Assembly (NCBI RefSeq): GCF_900172335.1
Contig: NZ_FWFX01000002.1
Location: forward strand, 310,001-374,000
Direction of reading: 5' to 3'
Source: Roseovarius albus
GTDB taxonomy: Bacteria > Pseudomonadota > Alphaproteobacteria > Rhodobacterales > Rhodobacteraceae
DNA length: 64,000 bases
Under the pieces are notes generated by a model that searched no databases, was not told the DNA's origin, and saw nothing but the letters and a program-made list of their open reading frames with translations. The position numbers were made by a program, and so were the translations under genes. Each line of letters begins with the position of its first letter. Position 1 is the stretch's first letter. Below, piece by piece: positions 54,563-63,429 of the stretch.

Positions 54563-54730
54563 ATGGCTAAGCCGACGACAATCAAGATCCGTCTGAATTC
54601 GACCGCAGGCACGGGCCATTTCTATGTCACCAAGAAAAACGCTCGTACCATGACCGAAAAGATGGTTGTTCGTAAATACGACCCGGTTGTGCGCAAGCAC
54701 GTCGAATACAAAGAAGGCAAGATCAAGTAA
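54563..54730 (+). CDS. rpmG: 50S ribosomal protein L33
   Basis: 55 residues, beginning [20 protein letters not shown] and ending VEYKEGKIK; a complete L33 of the cysteine-free type (no CxxC pairs), so zinc independent. AGGAGA precedes the ATG. A rho-independent terminator follows after about 25 bases. It is short but its identity is unambiguous. Confidence 0.97.
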   Translation: MAKPTTIKIRLNSTAGTGHFYVTKKNARTMTEKMVVRKYDPVVRKHVEYKEGKIK

Positions 54731-54750
54731 GATCTGTCTTTCTGGATTTA

Positions 54751-54780
54751 AAAAACCGCTCCATCCGGGGCGGTTTTTTT
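54751..54780 (+). terminator. Rho-independent terminator after rpmG
   Basis: CCGCTCC pairs with GGGGCGG (one G-U) around ATCC, flanked by AAAA and seven Ts. Confidence 0.93.
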
Positions 54781-54826
54781 GTTTTCTATGCGCTAATGAG
54801 CTTTGGGGCGCTCGGTTGGTTGCGAT

Positions 54827-56650
54827 CTAACCGATGAAGCCACCGGATTGCCGAGCCCACAGGCTGGCATAGAGGCCCTTCTGAGACAGCAGTGCATCGG
54901 GTGTACCATCCTCGACAATGCGACCCTCGTCCAGCACAACGATCCGGTCCATCTTGGCGATGGTCGACAGGCGGTGGGCGATGGCGATGACTGTTTTACC
55001 TTCCATTACGTTGTAGAGCGTGTGCTGGATCTCTGCTTCGACCTCGCTGTCGAGCGCAGAGGTCGCCTCGTCTAAGATCAGGATGGGCGCGTTTTTCAAA
55101 ATGACTCGTGCAATGGCGATGCGCTGCCGCTGGCCGCCTGAGAGTTTGACGCCGCGTTCGCCAACCTGCGCGCTGTATCCTCGATGCCCCAGGGGGTCTC
55201 GCAGATCTTGAATGAACGCATGCGCTTCAGCGTGTTTGGCGGCGTTAATCATTTGTTGTTCGGTCGCGTCTGGTTTGCCATACAGAATGTTGGCCCGCAC
55301 TGATCGATGTAGGAGTGAGCTATCCTGCGTCACCATGCCAATTGCACTGCGAAGGCTATCTTGGGTCACCTGCGCGATGGGCTGTTCGTCGATCAGAATG
55401 CGCCCGTTCTCGGCATCGCGAAAGCGTAGCAAGAGATTCACTAAGCTTGACTTCCCTGCACCAGAACGGCCGACAATACCGACCTTTTGCCCTGCGGGAA
55501 TAGTCAGGTTTATATGGTCCAGTCCACCGTGGTTTTTGCCATAATGATGACTGAGGTTCTCAAACCTGATCTCGGCCTGCTTCACATTCAGCGGCACTGC
55601 ATCAGGGGCATCTAACACATCCTGTGGTCTGGCAATCGAGCGCAGGCTTTCACGGATCACACCGGCGTGCTCAAACAGCTCAATGGTGACCCAGACGATC
55701 CAGCCACTCATGCCGTTCAGGCGAATAGTCAGTGCTGCTGCTGCCGCAACCTGACCGACGGTAATTTCTCCATAAGACCACAACCAAATGGCCGGGGCGA
55801 CAACCCCAACCATCAACATGCCGTTGATCAGATTCAGACCAAACTCCAGTTCGGTCATGATTCGCAAAAACCGCTGAAACCGCAGGCGCAACCGTCGCAT
55901 GGCCGAAAGGGCGTATTGCTCTTCACGGTTTACATGGGAAAACAGCTTGACCGTTTCGATGTTGGAATAGGCGTCAACTACTCGACCTGTGACGAGAGAT
56001 CGGGCATCTGACCATTTCTCGGACGCCACAGCGACGCGCAAGGCTGTTTGACGCACGAACAGGACGTAGACGATTAGCCAGAGGACAAGTGGTATCGCTA
56101 GCCTGATGTCGACGTCACCCAATATGACGATTGCACCAAACACATAAGTGAGCGAGAACCAGATCCCTTCGAGCGTGAGATAGGCGCTGTCTTCGACGGC
56201 TGGTCCGACTTGCATGACGCGATTTGTCAAACGCCCGGCGAAGTCGTTTTGAAAGAAGCTGGAGGATTGTCCCAACAGATGCTTGTGGGCGCGCCATCTG
56301 GCCTGCTCTTGCAGGTTCGAGGCCATGGCTTGCCCCAGCAACAGGTGATTCAAAGCGAATAGAATGGGCCGTAGAAAGAGGATAAAGAGAGCTGCGGCAA
56401 TAACTTCGACCTTGTGAGCCTGCCAGAACGTCGCGGGGCCTGCATCAGTCATCAAGTCGATCAGCCTGCCCGAATAGAAGATCAACCAGATCTCCATCAA
56501 AGCCACGACAAAACCGATCAGGAGAAACCAGGGGAGCCATTTGCGAAATGGTGCAAGTTGGGACTGGAGGTAAGCCCACAGCGTCGCAGGAGGGGGCCCT
56601 GCTGAAGCAGGCGCAAATGGGTCAATAAGATTTTCGAATTTATGAAACAT
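54827..56650 (-). CDS. ABC exporter, fused membrane and ATPase domains
   Basis: 607 residues. Six membrane helices (about 40-340) precede the nucleotide-binding domain with Walker A GRSGAGKSS, signature LSGGQRQRIAIARVIL and Walker B ILILDEATSALD. It is a half-size exporter of the MsbA/multidrug type, acting as homodimer or with a partner. GGAGGG before MFHKFEN sets the start; an in-frame start 51 bases upstream exists. Converges on rpmG. Confidence 0.92.
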   Translation of the reverse strand: MFHKFENLIDPFAPASAGPPPATLWAYLQSQLAPFRKWLPWFLLIGFVVALMEIWLIFYSGRLIDLMTDAGPATFWQAHKVEVIAAALFILFLRPILFALNHLLLGQAMASNLQEQARWRAHKHLLGQSSSFFQNDFAGRLTNRVMQVGPAVEDSAYLTLEGIWFSLTYVFGAIVILGDVDIRLAIPLVLWLIVYVLFVRQTALRVAVASEKWSDARSLVTGRVVDAYSNIETVKLFSHVNREEQYALSAMRRLRLRFQRFLRIMTELEFGLNLINGMLMVGVVAPAIWLWSYGEITVGQVAAAAALTIRLNGMSGWIVWVTIELFEHAGVIRESLRSIARPQDVLDAPDAVPLNVKQAEIRFENLSHHYGKNHGGLDHINLTIPAGQKVGIVGRSGAGKSSLVNLLLRFRDAENGRILIDEQPIAQVTQDSLRSAIGMVTQDSSLLHRSVRANILYGKPDATEQQMINAAKHAEAHAFIQDLRDPLGHRGYSAQVGERGVKLSGGQRQRIAIARVILKNAPILILDEATSALDSEVEAEIQHTLYNVMEGKTVIAIAHRLSTIAKMDRIVVLDEGRIVEDGTPDALLSQKGLYASLWARQSGGFIG

Positions 56651-56864
56651 GATGCCCTCCAACGGGCGCAGAAATGGTGTGATGAGTTGTGGGAGGCGCA
56701 AGCCACCCGTCAGGATCGGCGTGTCAGCCTATGCTTGGGATCCTGAACAGTCTCATCAACATCACTCCTTCATGAGTCGTATTATGATTATCAAAGAATA
56801 AATGAATTGTCAGTTTTTAAATATGATTGGGTTTTGCTTCTGGGTGGTCGGATCTGGTTCTCAA

Positions 56865-56901
56865 CAAAAAAGCCCCGCCCAATAACATTGGACGAGGCTT
56901 T
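56865..56901 (-). terminator. Rho-independent terminator after the BI-1 gene
   Basis: On the minus strand AAAGCCTCGTCCAA pairs with TTGGGCGGGGCTTT (14 bp, two G-U) around a five-base loop, followed by a T run. Confidence 0.9.
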
Positions 56902-56924
56902 AGAAGATAATGATTTGAGTGCTG

Positions 56925-57701
56925 TTATTCGCGGTTGCCCAGCAGTTGCAGCAGCATCATGAACAGGTTGATGAAGTCCAGATACAGGCTCAGGGCGCCC
57001 ATGATCGCAGCTTTGCCCAGCCACTCTTGGTCGCCAGCATGGGCCATCTGCAGGTAGGTGACCTTGATCTTTTGCGTGTCGTAGGCGGTCAGGCCAGCAA
57101 AGATCAGAACGCCGATCACAGAGATCGCGAAGGCCATCCCCGAAGATGCGAGGAAGATGTTCACGATTGATGCGAGAATAATGCCGATCAACCCCATGAT
57201 CAGGAAGGCCCCCATTGGCCCCAGATCACGTTTGGTCGTGTAACCATAAAGCGACAGGCCAGCAAAGGCGATTGAGGTGATCAGGAAAACCTGAACGATG
57301 GATTCACCCGTGAACACTAGGAAGATCGAGCTGATCGAAACGCCCATCACGGCGGCAAAGATGTAGAATACGGTTTGCGCGGTGGCGGCTGACATGCGGT
57401 TAATACCTGCGCTGAAGCCGAAGACAAAGATCAGCGGGGCAAACATCACGACCCATTTCAGCGGCGACATGTAAAGTGCCGAACCCAGTGACGTCAGGTA
57501 CTTGTCAGCACCGATTTGTGCGGCCGCACCAGATGGGTCGCTTGTCACTGCGAGGCCAGAGAGCGCCCAAGCTGCAAGGAATGTGATCAACGTACCTACG
57601 GACATTGTGCCGTAGACTTTGTTCATATGAGCGCGTAGCCCTGCATCAATCTCGGCAGAACGTGCGCCGGCCGTTGTCCGGATTGTGTCGAATTGAGCCA
57701 T
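56925..57701 (-). CDS. Bax inhibitor-1/YccA family membrane protein
   Basis: 258 residues with seven hydrophobic helices and the family pattern near the C-terminus (LTAYDTQKIKVTYLQM, ALSLYLDFINLFMMLLQLLGNRE). BI-1 proteins act as pH-sensitive calcium leak channels or stress modulators of the inner membrane. The start MAQFDTIRT after GGAGGC is clear; the open frame runs 66 codons further upstream through non-coding sequence. Confidence 0.93.
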   Translation of the reverse strand: MAQFDTIRTTAGARSAEIDAGLRAHMNKVYGTMSVGTLITFLAAWALSGLAVTSDPSGAAAQIGADKYLTSLGSALYMSPLKWVVMFAPLIFVFGFSAGINRMSAATAQTVFYIFAAVMGVSISSIFLVFTGESIVQVFLITSIAFAGLSLYGYTTKRDLGPMGAFLIMGLIGIILASIVNIFLASSGMAFAISVIGVLIFAGLTAYDTQKIKVTYLQMAHAGDQEWLGKAAIMGALSLYLDFINLFMMLLQLLGNRE

Positions 57702-57727
57702 TAAAGCCTCCGATAAGTTAACTGACG

Positions 57728-57746
57728 AAGCCCCCGACAGGGGCTT
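57728..57746 (-). terminator. Hairpin after the DUF1127 gene
   Basis: AAGCCCC/GGGGCTT with a five-base loop between DUF1127 and BI-1 genes, both on the minus strand. There is no good T tract, so it may be a weak terminator or a leader element of the BI-1 gene. Confidence 0.5.
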
Positions 57747-57816
57747 TGCCGTTAATATCGGGTAGTCTGCGCCGGTTTTCAAGGATTTCTGGACGGTTGA
57801 GTGCGCAAAAGACTGT

Positions 57817-58026
57817 TTATGCTTTCCAATTGCTTGGCACATCCCACGGGGCGCGTTTTGCCTCGGCTTGCGCCTCGGTGCGGCTGACTCCGATATCATT
57901 CAGTGACGCGTCGTCCAGTTTGCTCAGAGCGCGGCGCTGACGATAGAGGGAGACGAGCGTGCTGAGACCACCCCTGCGGGTTGGTTGCAGACGGGCGGTT
58001 GGATGTGTTCTTGACAGAAGTTCCAT
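57817..58026 (-). CDS. DUF1127 domain small protein
   Basis: 69 residues. The C-terminal about 40 residues are the DUF1127 motif (RALSKLDDASLNDIGVSRTEAQAEAKRAPWDVP), an Arg-rich small-protein family found in alpha- and gammaproteobacteria with reported roles in phosphate, carbon and RNA metabolism. It is divergent from the LysR gene with about 125 bases between, so it may be that regulator's target. Confidence 0.9.
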   Translation of the reverse strand: MELLSRTHPTARLQPTRRGGLSTLVSLYRQRRALSKLDDASLNDIGVSRTEAQAEAKRAPWDVPSNWKA

Positions 58027-58151
58027 TGTGTTTCCCTTTTATGAATGTGATGGTTCGGTGTGAACTCATCTTTTCTGTTGATGTATATGGGGGAAAGATT
58101 TACATTATGGAAATGAATGTTTGTTCGATTGATCATCAAGGAGTGTGATGA

Positions 58152-59027
58152 ATGCGAAATCTGGACATGACGACGCTTCGGTCTTTCATGACGGTTGCTG
58201 ACCACGGTGGGGTCACACGGGCTGCCACAGTGTTGAACCTGACCCAGTCAGCGGTGTCGATGCAGCTCAAGCGTTTGGAAGAGTTGTTGGATGTGGAACT
58301 ACTTGATCGTAGCAACCGGACCATCGCCCTGACGGCGGCGGGAGAGCAGCTGTTGGGCTATGCCCGCAAGATTATTCAACTGAATGATGAAGTGGTTGGG
58401 CGGTTAACCGATGACCTTTACGAGGGCGAACTGGTGCTGGGTGTGCCGCATGACATTGTCTACCCGGTGATTCCGCGTGTGTTGAAGACATTCAACAGCG
58501 TCTTTCCCCGTGTGAAGGTGGTGCTGCGGTCTTCCAGCACAATGAAACTGCATGAAGCACTGACTAAAGGGGAGGTGGACCTAATTCTGACCACCGAAGG
58601 AACGCCAAAGCAGGGTGGAGAAACTTTGGCCGAGGTGCCGCTGCGCTGGGCTGGGACGGTTGACGGCCAAGTATGGAAGCGACGTCCGTTGAAGTTGGCG
58701 TTTTGCAATGTTTGTATTTTCCGCCCCATCGCAATCCGAGAATTGAACGAGGCGGGTATCGAGTGGGAGCTTGCGCTGGATGCAGATGATGATCGGTCTG
58801 CTGATGTCTTGATTAGCGCAGATCTGGCCATTGGGGCAATCTTGGAAAGCAGCATCCCACCACATCAGGTCGCGATCCCAAATAATTCGGGCCTGCCGGA
58901 CTTGGGAGTGCAGCAAATCAATATGTACCATGGGGCAAACCCTGATCTGGCACAGCAGCAACTGGCCGACTTGCTGCGGCAGGCCTATCTGGGCGGTGCG
59001 GCGCCAACTTTGCTTAGGTCGGCGTGA
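58152..59027 (+). CDS. LysR family transcriptional regulator
   Basis: 291 residues. Winged helix at 1-60 (TTLRSFMTVADHGGVTRAATVLNLTQSAVSMQLKRLE) and a LysR effector domain. AAGGAG precedes the ATG. It diverges from the DUF1127 gene and converges with the quinone oxidoreductase, whose stop lies 14 bases inside it. Effector unknown. Confidence 0.93.
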   Translation: MRNLDMTTLRSFMTVADHGGVTRAATVLNLTQSAVSMQLKRLEELLDVELLDRSNRTIALTAAGEQLLGYARKIIQLNDEVVGRLTDDLYEGELVLGVPHDIVYPVIPRVLKTFNSVFPRVKVVLRSSSTMKLHEALTKGEVDLILTTEGTPKQGGETLAEVPLRWAGTVDGQVWKRRPLKLAFCNVCIFRPIAIRELNEAGIEWELALDADDDRSADVLISADLAIGAILESSIPPHQVAIPNNSGLPDLGVQQINMYHGANPDLAQQQLADLLRQAYLGGAAPTLLRSA

Positions 59028-59976
59028 CCACCACTTTGCCGGTGGACTTGCGCTGACGCAGCAGCTCCAGCGCCTCATCCGCCTGTTCCAAAGGTAGGAC
59101 ATGGCTGATGTGCGGCCGCAGGTGGCCCTGGGCGTACCAGCCAAACAGAGTGCACATGCTGTCGGTCAAGACCTCGGGGCGGAATTTCAGATAACCGCCC
59201 CAATAAAGGCCGATCACGTCGATGTTCTTGACCAGCAAGTGATTGGCTGGGATTTGCGGCACATCTCCACTGGCGAATCCTATAGGAATGACGCGGGCGC
59301 CGGGGTTGCAGGCCCTGAAGGCGGCCTTGAATTGCTCGCCACCCACTGGATCATACACCACATCCAACCCACCCAGAGCTTTGCAGGCCTCGCGAATGTC
59401 TTCGGATGTGGCATCGATCAGATGATCAGCCCCGGCCTGGCGCGCGATCTCGAGCTTGTCAGCGCCACGGGCACAGGCAATGACGCGCGCCCCCATCAGT
59501 TTGCCGATTTCCACGGCTGTCAGCCCAACCCCCCCAGCGGCACCTGTCACAAGGAGCGTTTCGCCGGGTTGCAAGCGTGCCTTGTGATCCAAAGCAACGT
59601 GGCTGGTGCCATAGGCAATCTGGAAACCTGCCGCGTCATTAAAGCTCATGTTATCCGGCAAGGTCACGCAGCGGTTTGCCGCGAAGCAACCGTACTCAGC
59701 GAGGCCCCCTTGGCCAGCATAAACGGCGACGCGCGTGCCGACAGCAGGACCATCAGTGCCAGGGCCAAGGGCCTCAACCGTACCGGCGATTTCAAGGCCA
59801 ATGATGAAGGGTGTGGGTGGGGTATCTTGATACTTGCCCTTGATCATCAGGAGATCGGCAAAGTTCAGACCGCAGGCGGCGATTTTGATCAGCACCTGCC
59901 CAGAGGTCGGTTGCGGTTTGGGAAGTGTTGTGAGCGAGGGAATCGCTTCGTGCGACTCGACTTGAAATGCGCGCAT
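59014..59976 (-). CDS. Zinc-independent quinone oxidoreductase/MDR family protein
   Basis: 320 residues of the medium-chain dehydrogenase family, quinone oxidoreductase subgroup: GLNFADLLMIKGKYQ, the NADPH-binding TGAAGGVGLTAVEIGKLMGA, and a C-terminal end LLRQRKSTGKVVV. The Cys/His catalytic zinc ligands are absent, as in QOR. MRAFQVES is the start used; one 42 bases upstream is possible. An inverted repeat lies about 65 bases upstream. Confidence 0.9.
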   Translation of the reverse strand: MRAFQVESHEAIPSLTTLPKPQPTSGQVLIKIAACGLNFADLLMIKGKYQDTPPTPFIIGLEIAGTVEALGPGTDGPAVGTRVAVYAGQGGLAEYGCFAANRCVTLPDNMSFNDAAGFQIAYGTSHVALDHKARLQPGETLLVTGAAGGVGLTAVEIGKLMGARVIACARGADKLEIARQAGADHLIDATSEDIREACKALGGLDVVYDPVGGEQFKAAFRACNPGARVIPIGFASGDVPQIPANHLLVKNIDVIGLYWGGYLKFRPEVLTDSMCTLFGWYAQGHLRPHISHVLPLEQADEALELLRQRKSTGKVVVTPT

Positions 59977-60040
59977 TTGGGGCCTTTGGTCAAAAAGTGG
60001 TCGAAAAACGCGGATCACGTTTAAAGGGAAATGTCAAAAA

Positions 60041-60063
60041 ATTGTTACCGTACTGGCAACAAT
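60041..60063. repeat. Imperfect inverted repeat upstream of the quinone oxidoreductase gene
   Basis: ATTGTTACC-GTACT-GGCAACAAT: arms match except for one A/C pair. It lies in the promoter region of the quinone oxidoreductase gene and could be an operator. Confidence 0.45.
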
Positions 60064-60262
60064 AATCATAAAAACACGGTATTTTCCATGCCCGTAGTGA
60101 TTGTAATCCTGTATAAGGGACCCGTTATTCGAGAGCGATATTTCTTGAGTTTTAACGAATGAATGGTATTTTTGAACTACGTTGCAGGGAGGCGCAACGC
60201 TGAATGACACTCAAGGTCGCGACGACTTACGGGGCCTGAAAAATTAGGAAGAGGATAATCGT

Positions 60263-60631
60263 ATGCCGCATCCGGTTGATGTACATGTAGGGAAGCGTGT
60301 TCGACACCGTCGCTGGCTGGTTGGGATGACCCAACAGCAGCTGGCCGAAAGCGTTGGCATCAAGTTTCAACAAATTCAGAAGTACGAAACCGGGGCCAAT
60401 CGGGTCAGTGCGTCGCGTCTTTGGGATATTGCTGATGCGCTTGATGTTGATGTGAGTTTCTTTTTTGAAGGACTGGAAACTGAGGAAAAATCGGGTGAGT
60501 CTGGCTCGGTTCCGGCGGATCTTCTTGGCGACAAGGAAGCACTAGAGTTGGTGCGCTCCTACTATGCCATTCCAGAAAACCAACGCCGCCGCCTTTTCGA
60601 TCTGGCGCGGGTTCTGAGCGACGTCGCTTGA
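60263..60631 (+). CDS. XRE family helix-turn-helix regulator
   Basis: 122 residues. A Cro/CI-type HTH fills residues 8-65 (VGKRVRHRRWLVGMTQQQLAESVGIKFQQIQKYETGANRVSASRLWDIADAL), followed by a helical tail (KEALELVRSYYAIPENQRRRLFDLARVL). This short type is common and multi-copy in Rhodobacterales; target unknown. GAAGAGG lies before the ATG, and the upstream 285 bases are AT-rich and without other genes. Confidence 0.92.
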   Translation: MPHPVDVHVGKRVRHRRWLVGMTQQQLAESVGIKFQQIQKYETGANRVSASRLWDIADALDVDVSFFFEGLETEEKSGESGSVPADLLGDKEALELVRSYYAIPENQRRRLFDLARVLSDVA

Positions 60632-60684
60632 GGCACCGCTGAATCCGTTCTACTGAGAGCGTGAAGCGCAATCAGGGGGCGGGT

Positions 60685-61470
60685 ATGAATAGCGACAAGA
60701 TCATAGAATCAGCACACGCGATGGCAGATGCCGCGCGTGTTGCTGTTTTGCCTTACTTCCGGTCCGCCAACCTGAATGCCGAAGACAAGGGCGTAGGGGG
60801 CTATGATCCTGTGACAGAAGGGGATCGCGCGGCAGAGCGAGCCATGCGGGATGTCCTGGCGCAACTTCGTCCACAGGATGGGATTCTGGGCGAGGAGTTT
60901 GCCAACAAACCCACAGAAAGCGGTCTGACCTGGGTGTTGGACCCAATTGATGGCACCCGCAGCTTTATCGCAGGGGCACCAACATGGGGCGTGCTGATCG
61001 CTGTTTCAGATGAAAGTGGCCCGATATACGGCATCATTGATCAACCTTACATCGGAGAACGGTTTGAGGGCGGATTGGCGCGCGCCAAGATGACCGGGCC
61101 GCACGGGACAGGTGCGTTACGGGTACGGGGCAGTCGTCCGCTTTCGCAATCGATGCTGTTCAGCACCTATCCGAATTTGGCGGACGACACAGACACAGAG
61201 GCGTTCAACGAAGTTTCGGCGCAGGTTCAGCTGACACGCTTCGGGATCGACTGCTACGCTTATGCGTTGGTCGCTTCGGGGCAGATTGATCTGGTGATCG
61301 AAAGCGGTCTGCAAGCCTATGACATCCAGGCTCCGATCGCGGTGATCGAGGCGGCAGGCGGGGTCGTGACTGATTGGCAGGGTGGCAAGGCGCATAACGG
61401 TGGCCGGGTGGTGGCAGCTGCCGGACCAGAGCAGCATGCCGCGGCGCTGGAGATTTTGTCGAAGTATTAA
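60685..61470 (+). CDS. hisN: Inositol monophosphatase family, histidinol-phosphatase-like
   Basis: 261 residues. The metal-binding motifs are GEEFANK, WVLDPIDGTRSFIAG and the C-terminal AYDIQAPIAVIEAAGG. It fits the HisN group, which dephosphorylates histidinol phosphate in alphaproteobacteria and actinobacteria; a general inositol-phosphatase role is the alternative. The ATG near GGGGCGGGT is used; MKRNQG 24 bases upstream is possible. Ends four bases inside the convergent Rieske-like gene. Confidence 0.85.
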   Translation: MNSDKIIESAHAMADAARVAVLPYFRSANLNAEDKGVGGYDPVTEGDRAAERAMRDVLAQLRPQDGILGEEFANKPTESGLTWVLDPIDGTRSFIAGAPTWGVLIAVSDESGPIYGIIDQPYIGERFEGGLARAKMTGPHGTGALRVRGSRPLSQSMLFSTYPNLADDTDTEAFNEVSAQVQLTRFGIDCYAYALVASGQIDLVIESGLQAYDIQAPIAVIEAAGGVVTDWQGGKAHNGGRVVAAAGPEQHAAALEILSKY

Positions 61471-62048
61471 GTTTTCCAGATCACGGGATCGGGAGTTTTC
61501 TTAAGGTTAAGGGTGAAGTGATCGCCAGTTTCTGTTAGTAAAAGTGGAACTGCAGCAAGGTTTTGGCTCGGTAGCCCCTTTCGAAAGCGTCCCGCCATAT
61601 CGTAATGCGCGCCGCAACAAGGGCAGAAGAAACCCGAATAATCACCCATTTTCGCATGAGTTAAGCACCCTCGCCATGTACACATCGCCCAAACGGCGAG
61701 CCATCTGTGACTATTGGTTCTGAGTGTATCGTAGGCCGGAAGGCCGGGTTGTTTTGCTGCCATCCGCAGCTTTTTATCTGGCCAGTCCGCGTAGTTGTCT
61801 TGCGCGAGCGCCTCGGAAATCTGCCGGTTCGAGCGGTGCCAGATGTAGAGGGGCTGGTCGTCAATTTTCAATAGATTGACTTCGCCCTGAGCAAAGTCAT
61901 CAACCTTGTAGAACCTGTCGCGCCACGTTCTGCGTGCGGTGATATCAGCCGTAGGGGCGGTCGCGTTCATGAGTGCGGCACAGGAATACAGCGCGCCGCC
62001 AGCCATTGTCAGGCTTGTGGCGATATAAAGGAAATTACGGCGTTGCAT
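61467..62048 (-). CDS. Rieske-type protein with both cluster histidines replaced
   Basis: 193 residues, similar in plan to the bc1 Rieske subunit PetA: a twin-arginine-like start (QRRNFLYIA), one membrane helix, and a Rieske domain. Box 1 is CTWRGC (C123, W125, C128) instead of CTHLGC, and box 2 is CPCCGAHYD (C142, C144, C145) instead of CPCHGSHYD. The two histidine ligands are thus Trp and Cys; codons TGG (61674-61676) and TGC (61614-61616) are clear. The remaining cysteines and the HYD end are kept. It cannot hold a standard Rieske [2Fe-2S] cluster. No cytochrome b or c1 gene is adjacent. Confidence 0.85.
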   Translation of the reverse strand: MQRRNFLYIATSLTMAGGALYSCAALMNATAPTADITARRTWRDRFYKVDDFAQGEVNLLKIDDQPLYIWHRSNRQISEALAQDNYADWPDKKLRMAAKQPGLPAYDTLRTNSHRWLAVWAMCTWRGCLTHAKMGDYSGFFCPCCGAHYDMAGRFRKGLPSQNLAAVPLLLTETGDHFTLNLKKTPDPVIWKT

Positions 62049-62137
62049 GTTTTGCCTGTGCGTTCAGTGGTGTGTTCACCCACAGGTTATCCCGCCACGT
62101 TGTGCGCGACAACGTGGCAAATGTGCCTGACTTCAGA

Positions 62138-62812
62138 TCAGGTGACCTTGTCGCGGTTTTGCGGCAACAGGAAGATCGATGTCGTCAGCAGGCTAAAGAT
62201 CAGCTCGTAAACTTCCCACTTCCGCGACACATCGATAGAGGCGATGATTAGGCTGGCCAGAATGGCAAAGAACGTGTGGCGCATGTCGGGCACAGGCACG
62301 ACAAGACGGTTGGCCAGATTGCGGATCTTTTCAAACCGTTTGTAAAGAAAAGGTAGAACTGCCAGATACAGCAAAATCACCGTGGTCAACACCGAGCCGA
62401 ACAGGGTCTTGGCCAGATGCATGTCGCCAAACGGCGTTGGAATGATCATGTTGTGTAGGTTAGTCTCAAACTGCTTATTGTTCGCTTCGAAAAACTCATT
62501 CGATTCCCAACCAAAGATACGCTGGCCCCAGGAAATTTCTTCGCCTGCTGCCATGAAGAACAGGAAGGCATAGAAAAGGGTCAGACCGGCCGCAAACAGG
62601 CGTTTCTTGGCCGACAGACTGGCGGCGTTCTTTATCAGGACAAAGGACGAGATCAGCAAAAACACGGCTGTTCCATATTCAACGAGCTTGTCTTCGGCGG
62701 CAAATGTCAGGCTAAAGTATTCCTTGTCCCAGAAGTAGACGCCCAAAGTGGCAATCAATGTCACCACAATCAGCCCCATCAGGGCCCGGTCAATTTTAAC
62801 GAGGTTTGTCAT
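62138..62812 (-). CDS. Polytopic membrane protein, unknown function
   Basis: 224 residues with about six hydrophobic helices. A conserved-looking motif AAGEEISWGQRIFGWES lies between helices three and four, with two Glu in a membrane-near position, and the second half has LHNMIIPTPFGDMHL. I have seen this type only as a conserved hypothetical. The ATG (MTNLVK) was preferred to one 12 bases upstream. It lies upstream of the Rieske-like gene, same strand, with about 90 bases between. Confidence 0.75.
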   Translation of the reverse strand: MTNLVKIDRALMGLIVVTLIATLGVYFWDKEYFSLTFAAEDKLVEYGTAVFLLISSFVLIKNAASLSAKKRLFAAGLTLFYAFLFFMAAGEEISWGQRIFGWESNEFFEANNKQFETNLHNMIIPTPFGDMHLAKTLFGSVLTTVILLYLAVLPFLYKRFEKIRNLANRLVVPVPDMRHTFFAILASLIIASIDVSRKWEVYELIFSLLTTSIFLLPQNRDKVT

Positions 62813-62917
62813 CTGGGTGTCCAAGTCTTTGCAAAGATTGTCAGGAGATAGGCGAGGGGGGTGTTTGGTTCAAGCGGTATGGGCGAAAATTTGCATGTCC
62901 GATGGTAGAAATGACAA

Positions 62918-62942
62918 ACCCCCGAAGCGGATGCCCGGGGGT
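62918..62942 (-). terminator. Terminator-like hairpin after rpsU
   Basis: On the minus strand ACCCCCG pairs with CGGGGGT around an 11-base loop, followed by a short T-rich TTGTC. It lies 44 bases after the rpsU stop. Confidence 0.6.
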
Positions 62943-62986
62943 CGTCTTATTTTGTGTTGGTCGAAACCAAGAAATGAAAGAGCTGC

Positions 62987-63193
62987 TTAAAGCATTCCTT
63001 CGCGCTGAGCTTTCTTACGTGCCAGTTTACGGGCACGGCGGATCGCTTCTGCTTTCTCGCGCGCTTTTTTCTCGGACGGTTTTTCGAAATGTTGCTTAAG
63101 CTTCATTTCGCGAAACACACCCTCGCGCTGCAGTTTCTTCTTCAGGGCGCGGAGCGCCTGATCGACGTTATTGTCGCGAACACTAACCTGCAT
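62987..63193 (-). CDS. rpsU: 30S ribosomal protein S21
   Basis: 68 residues, full-length S21: [20 protein letters not shown], then the basic helical tail with [22 protein letters not shown]21 helps base-pairing between the mRNA Shine-Dalgarno and 16S rRNA 3' end. AAAGGTGG lies before the ATG. Monocistronic. Confidence 0.97.
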   Translation of the reverse strand: MQVSVRDNNVDQALRALKKKLQREGVFREMKLKQHFEKPSEKKAREKAEAIRRARKLARKKAQREGML

Positions 63194-63429
63194 GTGGTTT
63201 TCACCACCTTTCTAAGTTTGAATTGCAAAAAATTGCAGGAACTCCGCTCTATACCAAGGGGAAGTTTGCTTGTCTAGTGGCCGCACAGGCAGGCGAGCTC
63301 GCCTATACGAAACGTGCAACAAGCTAGTGTCATGAAGACCTTGAGGATTTTCCCGGCAGTTTGCTGCTCTGCCATTGTGCCGGCTTGGGCGATGGGCCTA
63401 GAATGGCGCAACCTTTCTGGAGGCCGGAC

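Noticed and set aside
61604..61690. The altered Rieske boxes as a frameshift artefact
   Set aside because: The reading frame stays intact through and beyond both boxes, and flanking conserved residues (GC, CPC, HYD, AGR) are in register; only the two ligand codons differ.
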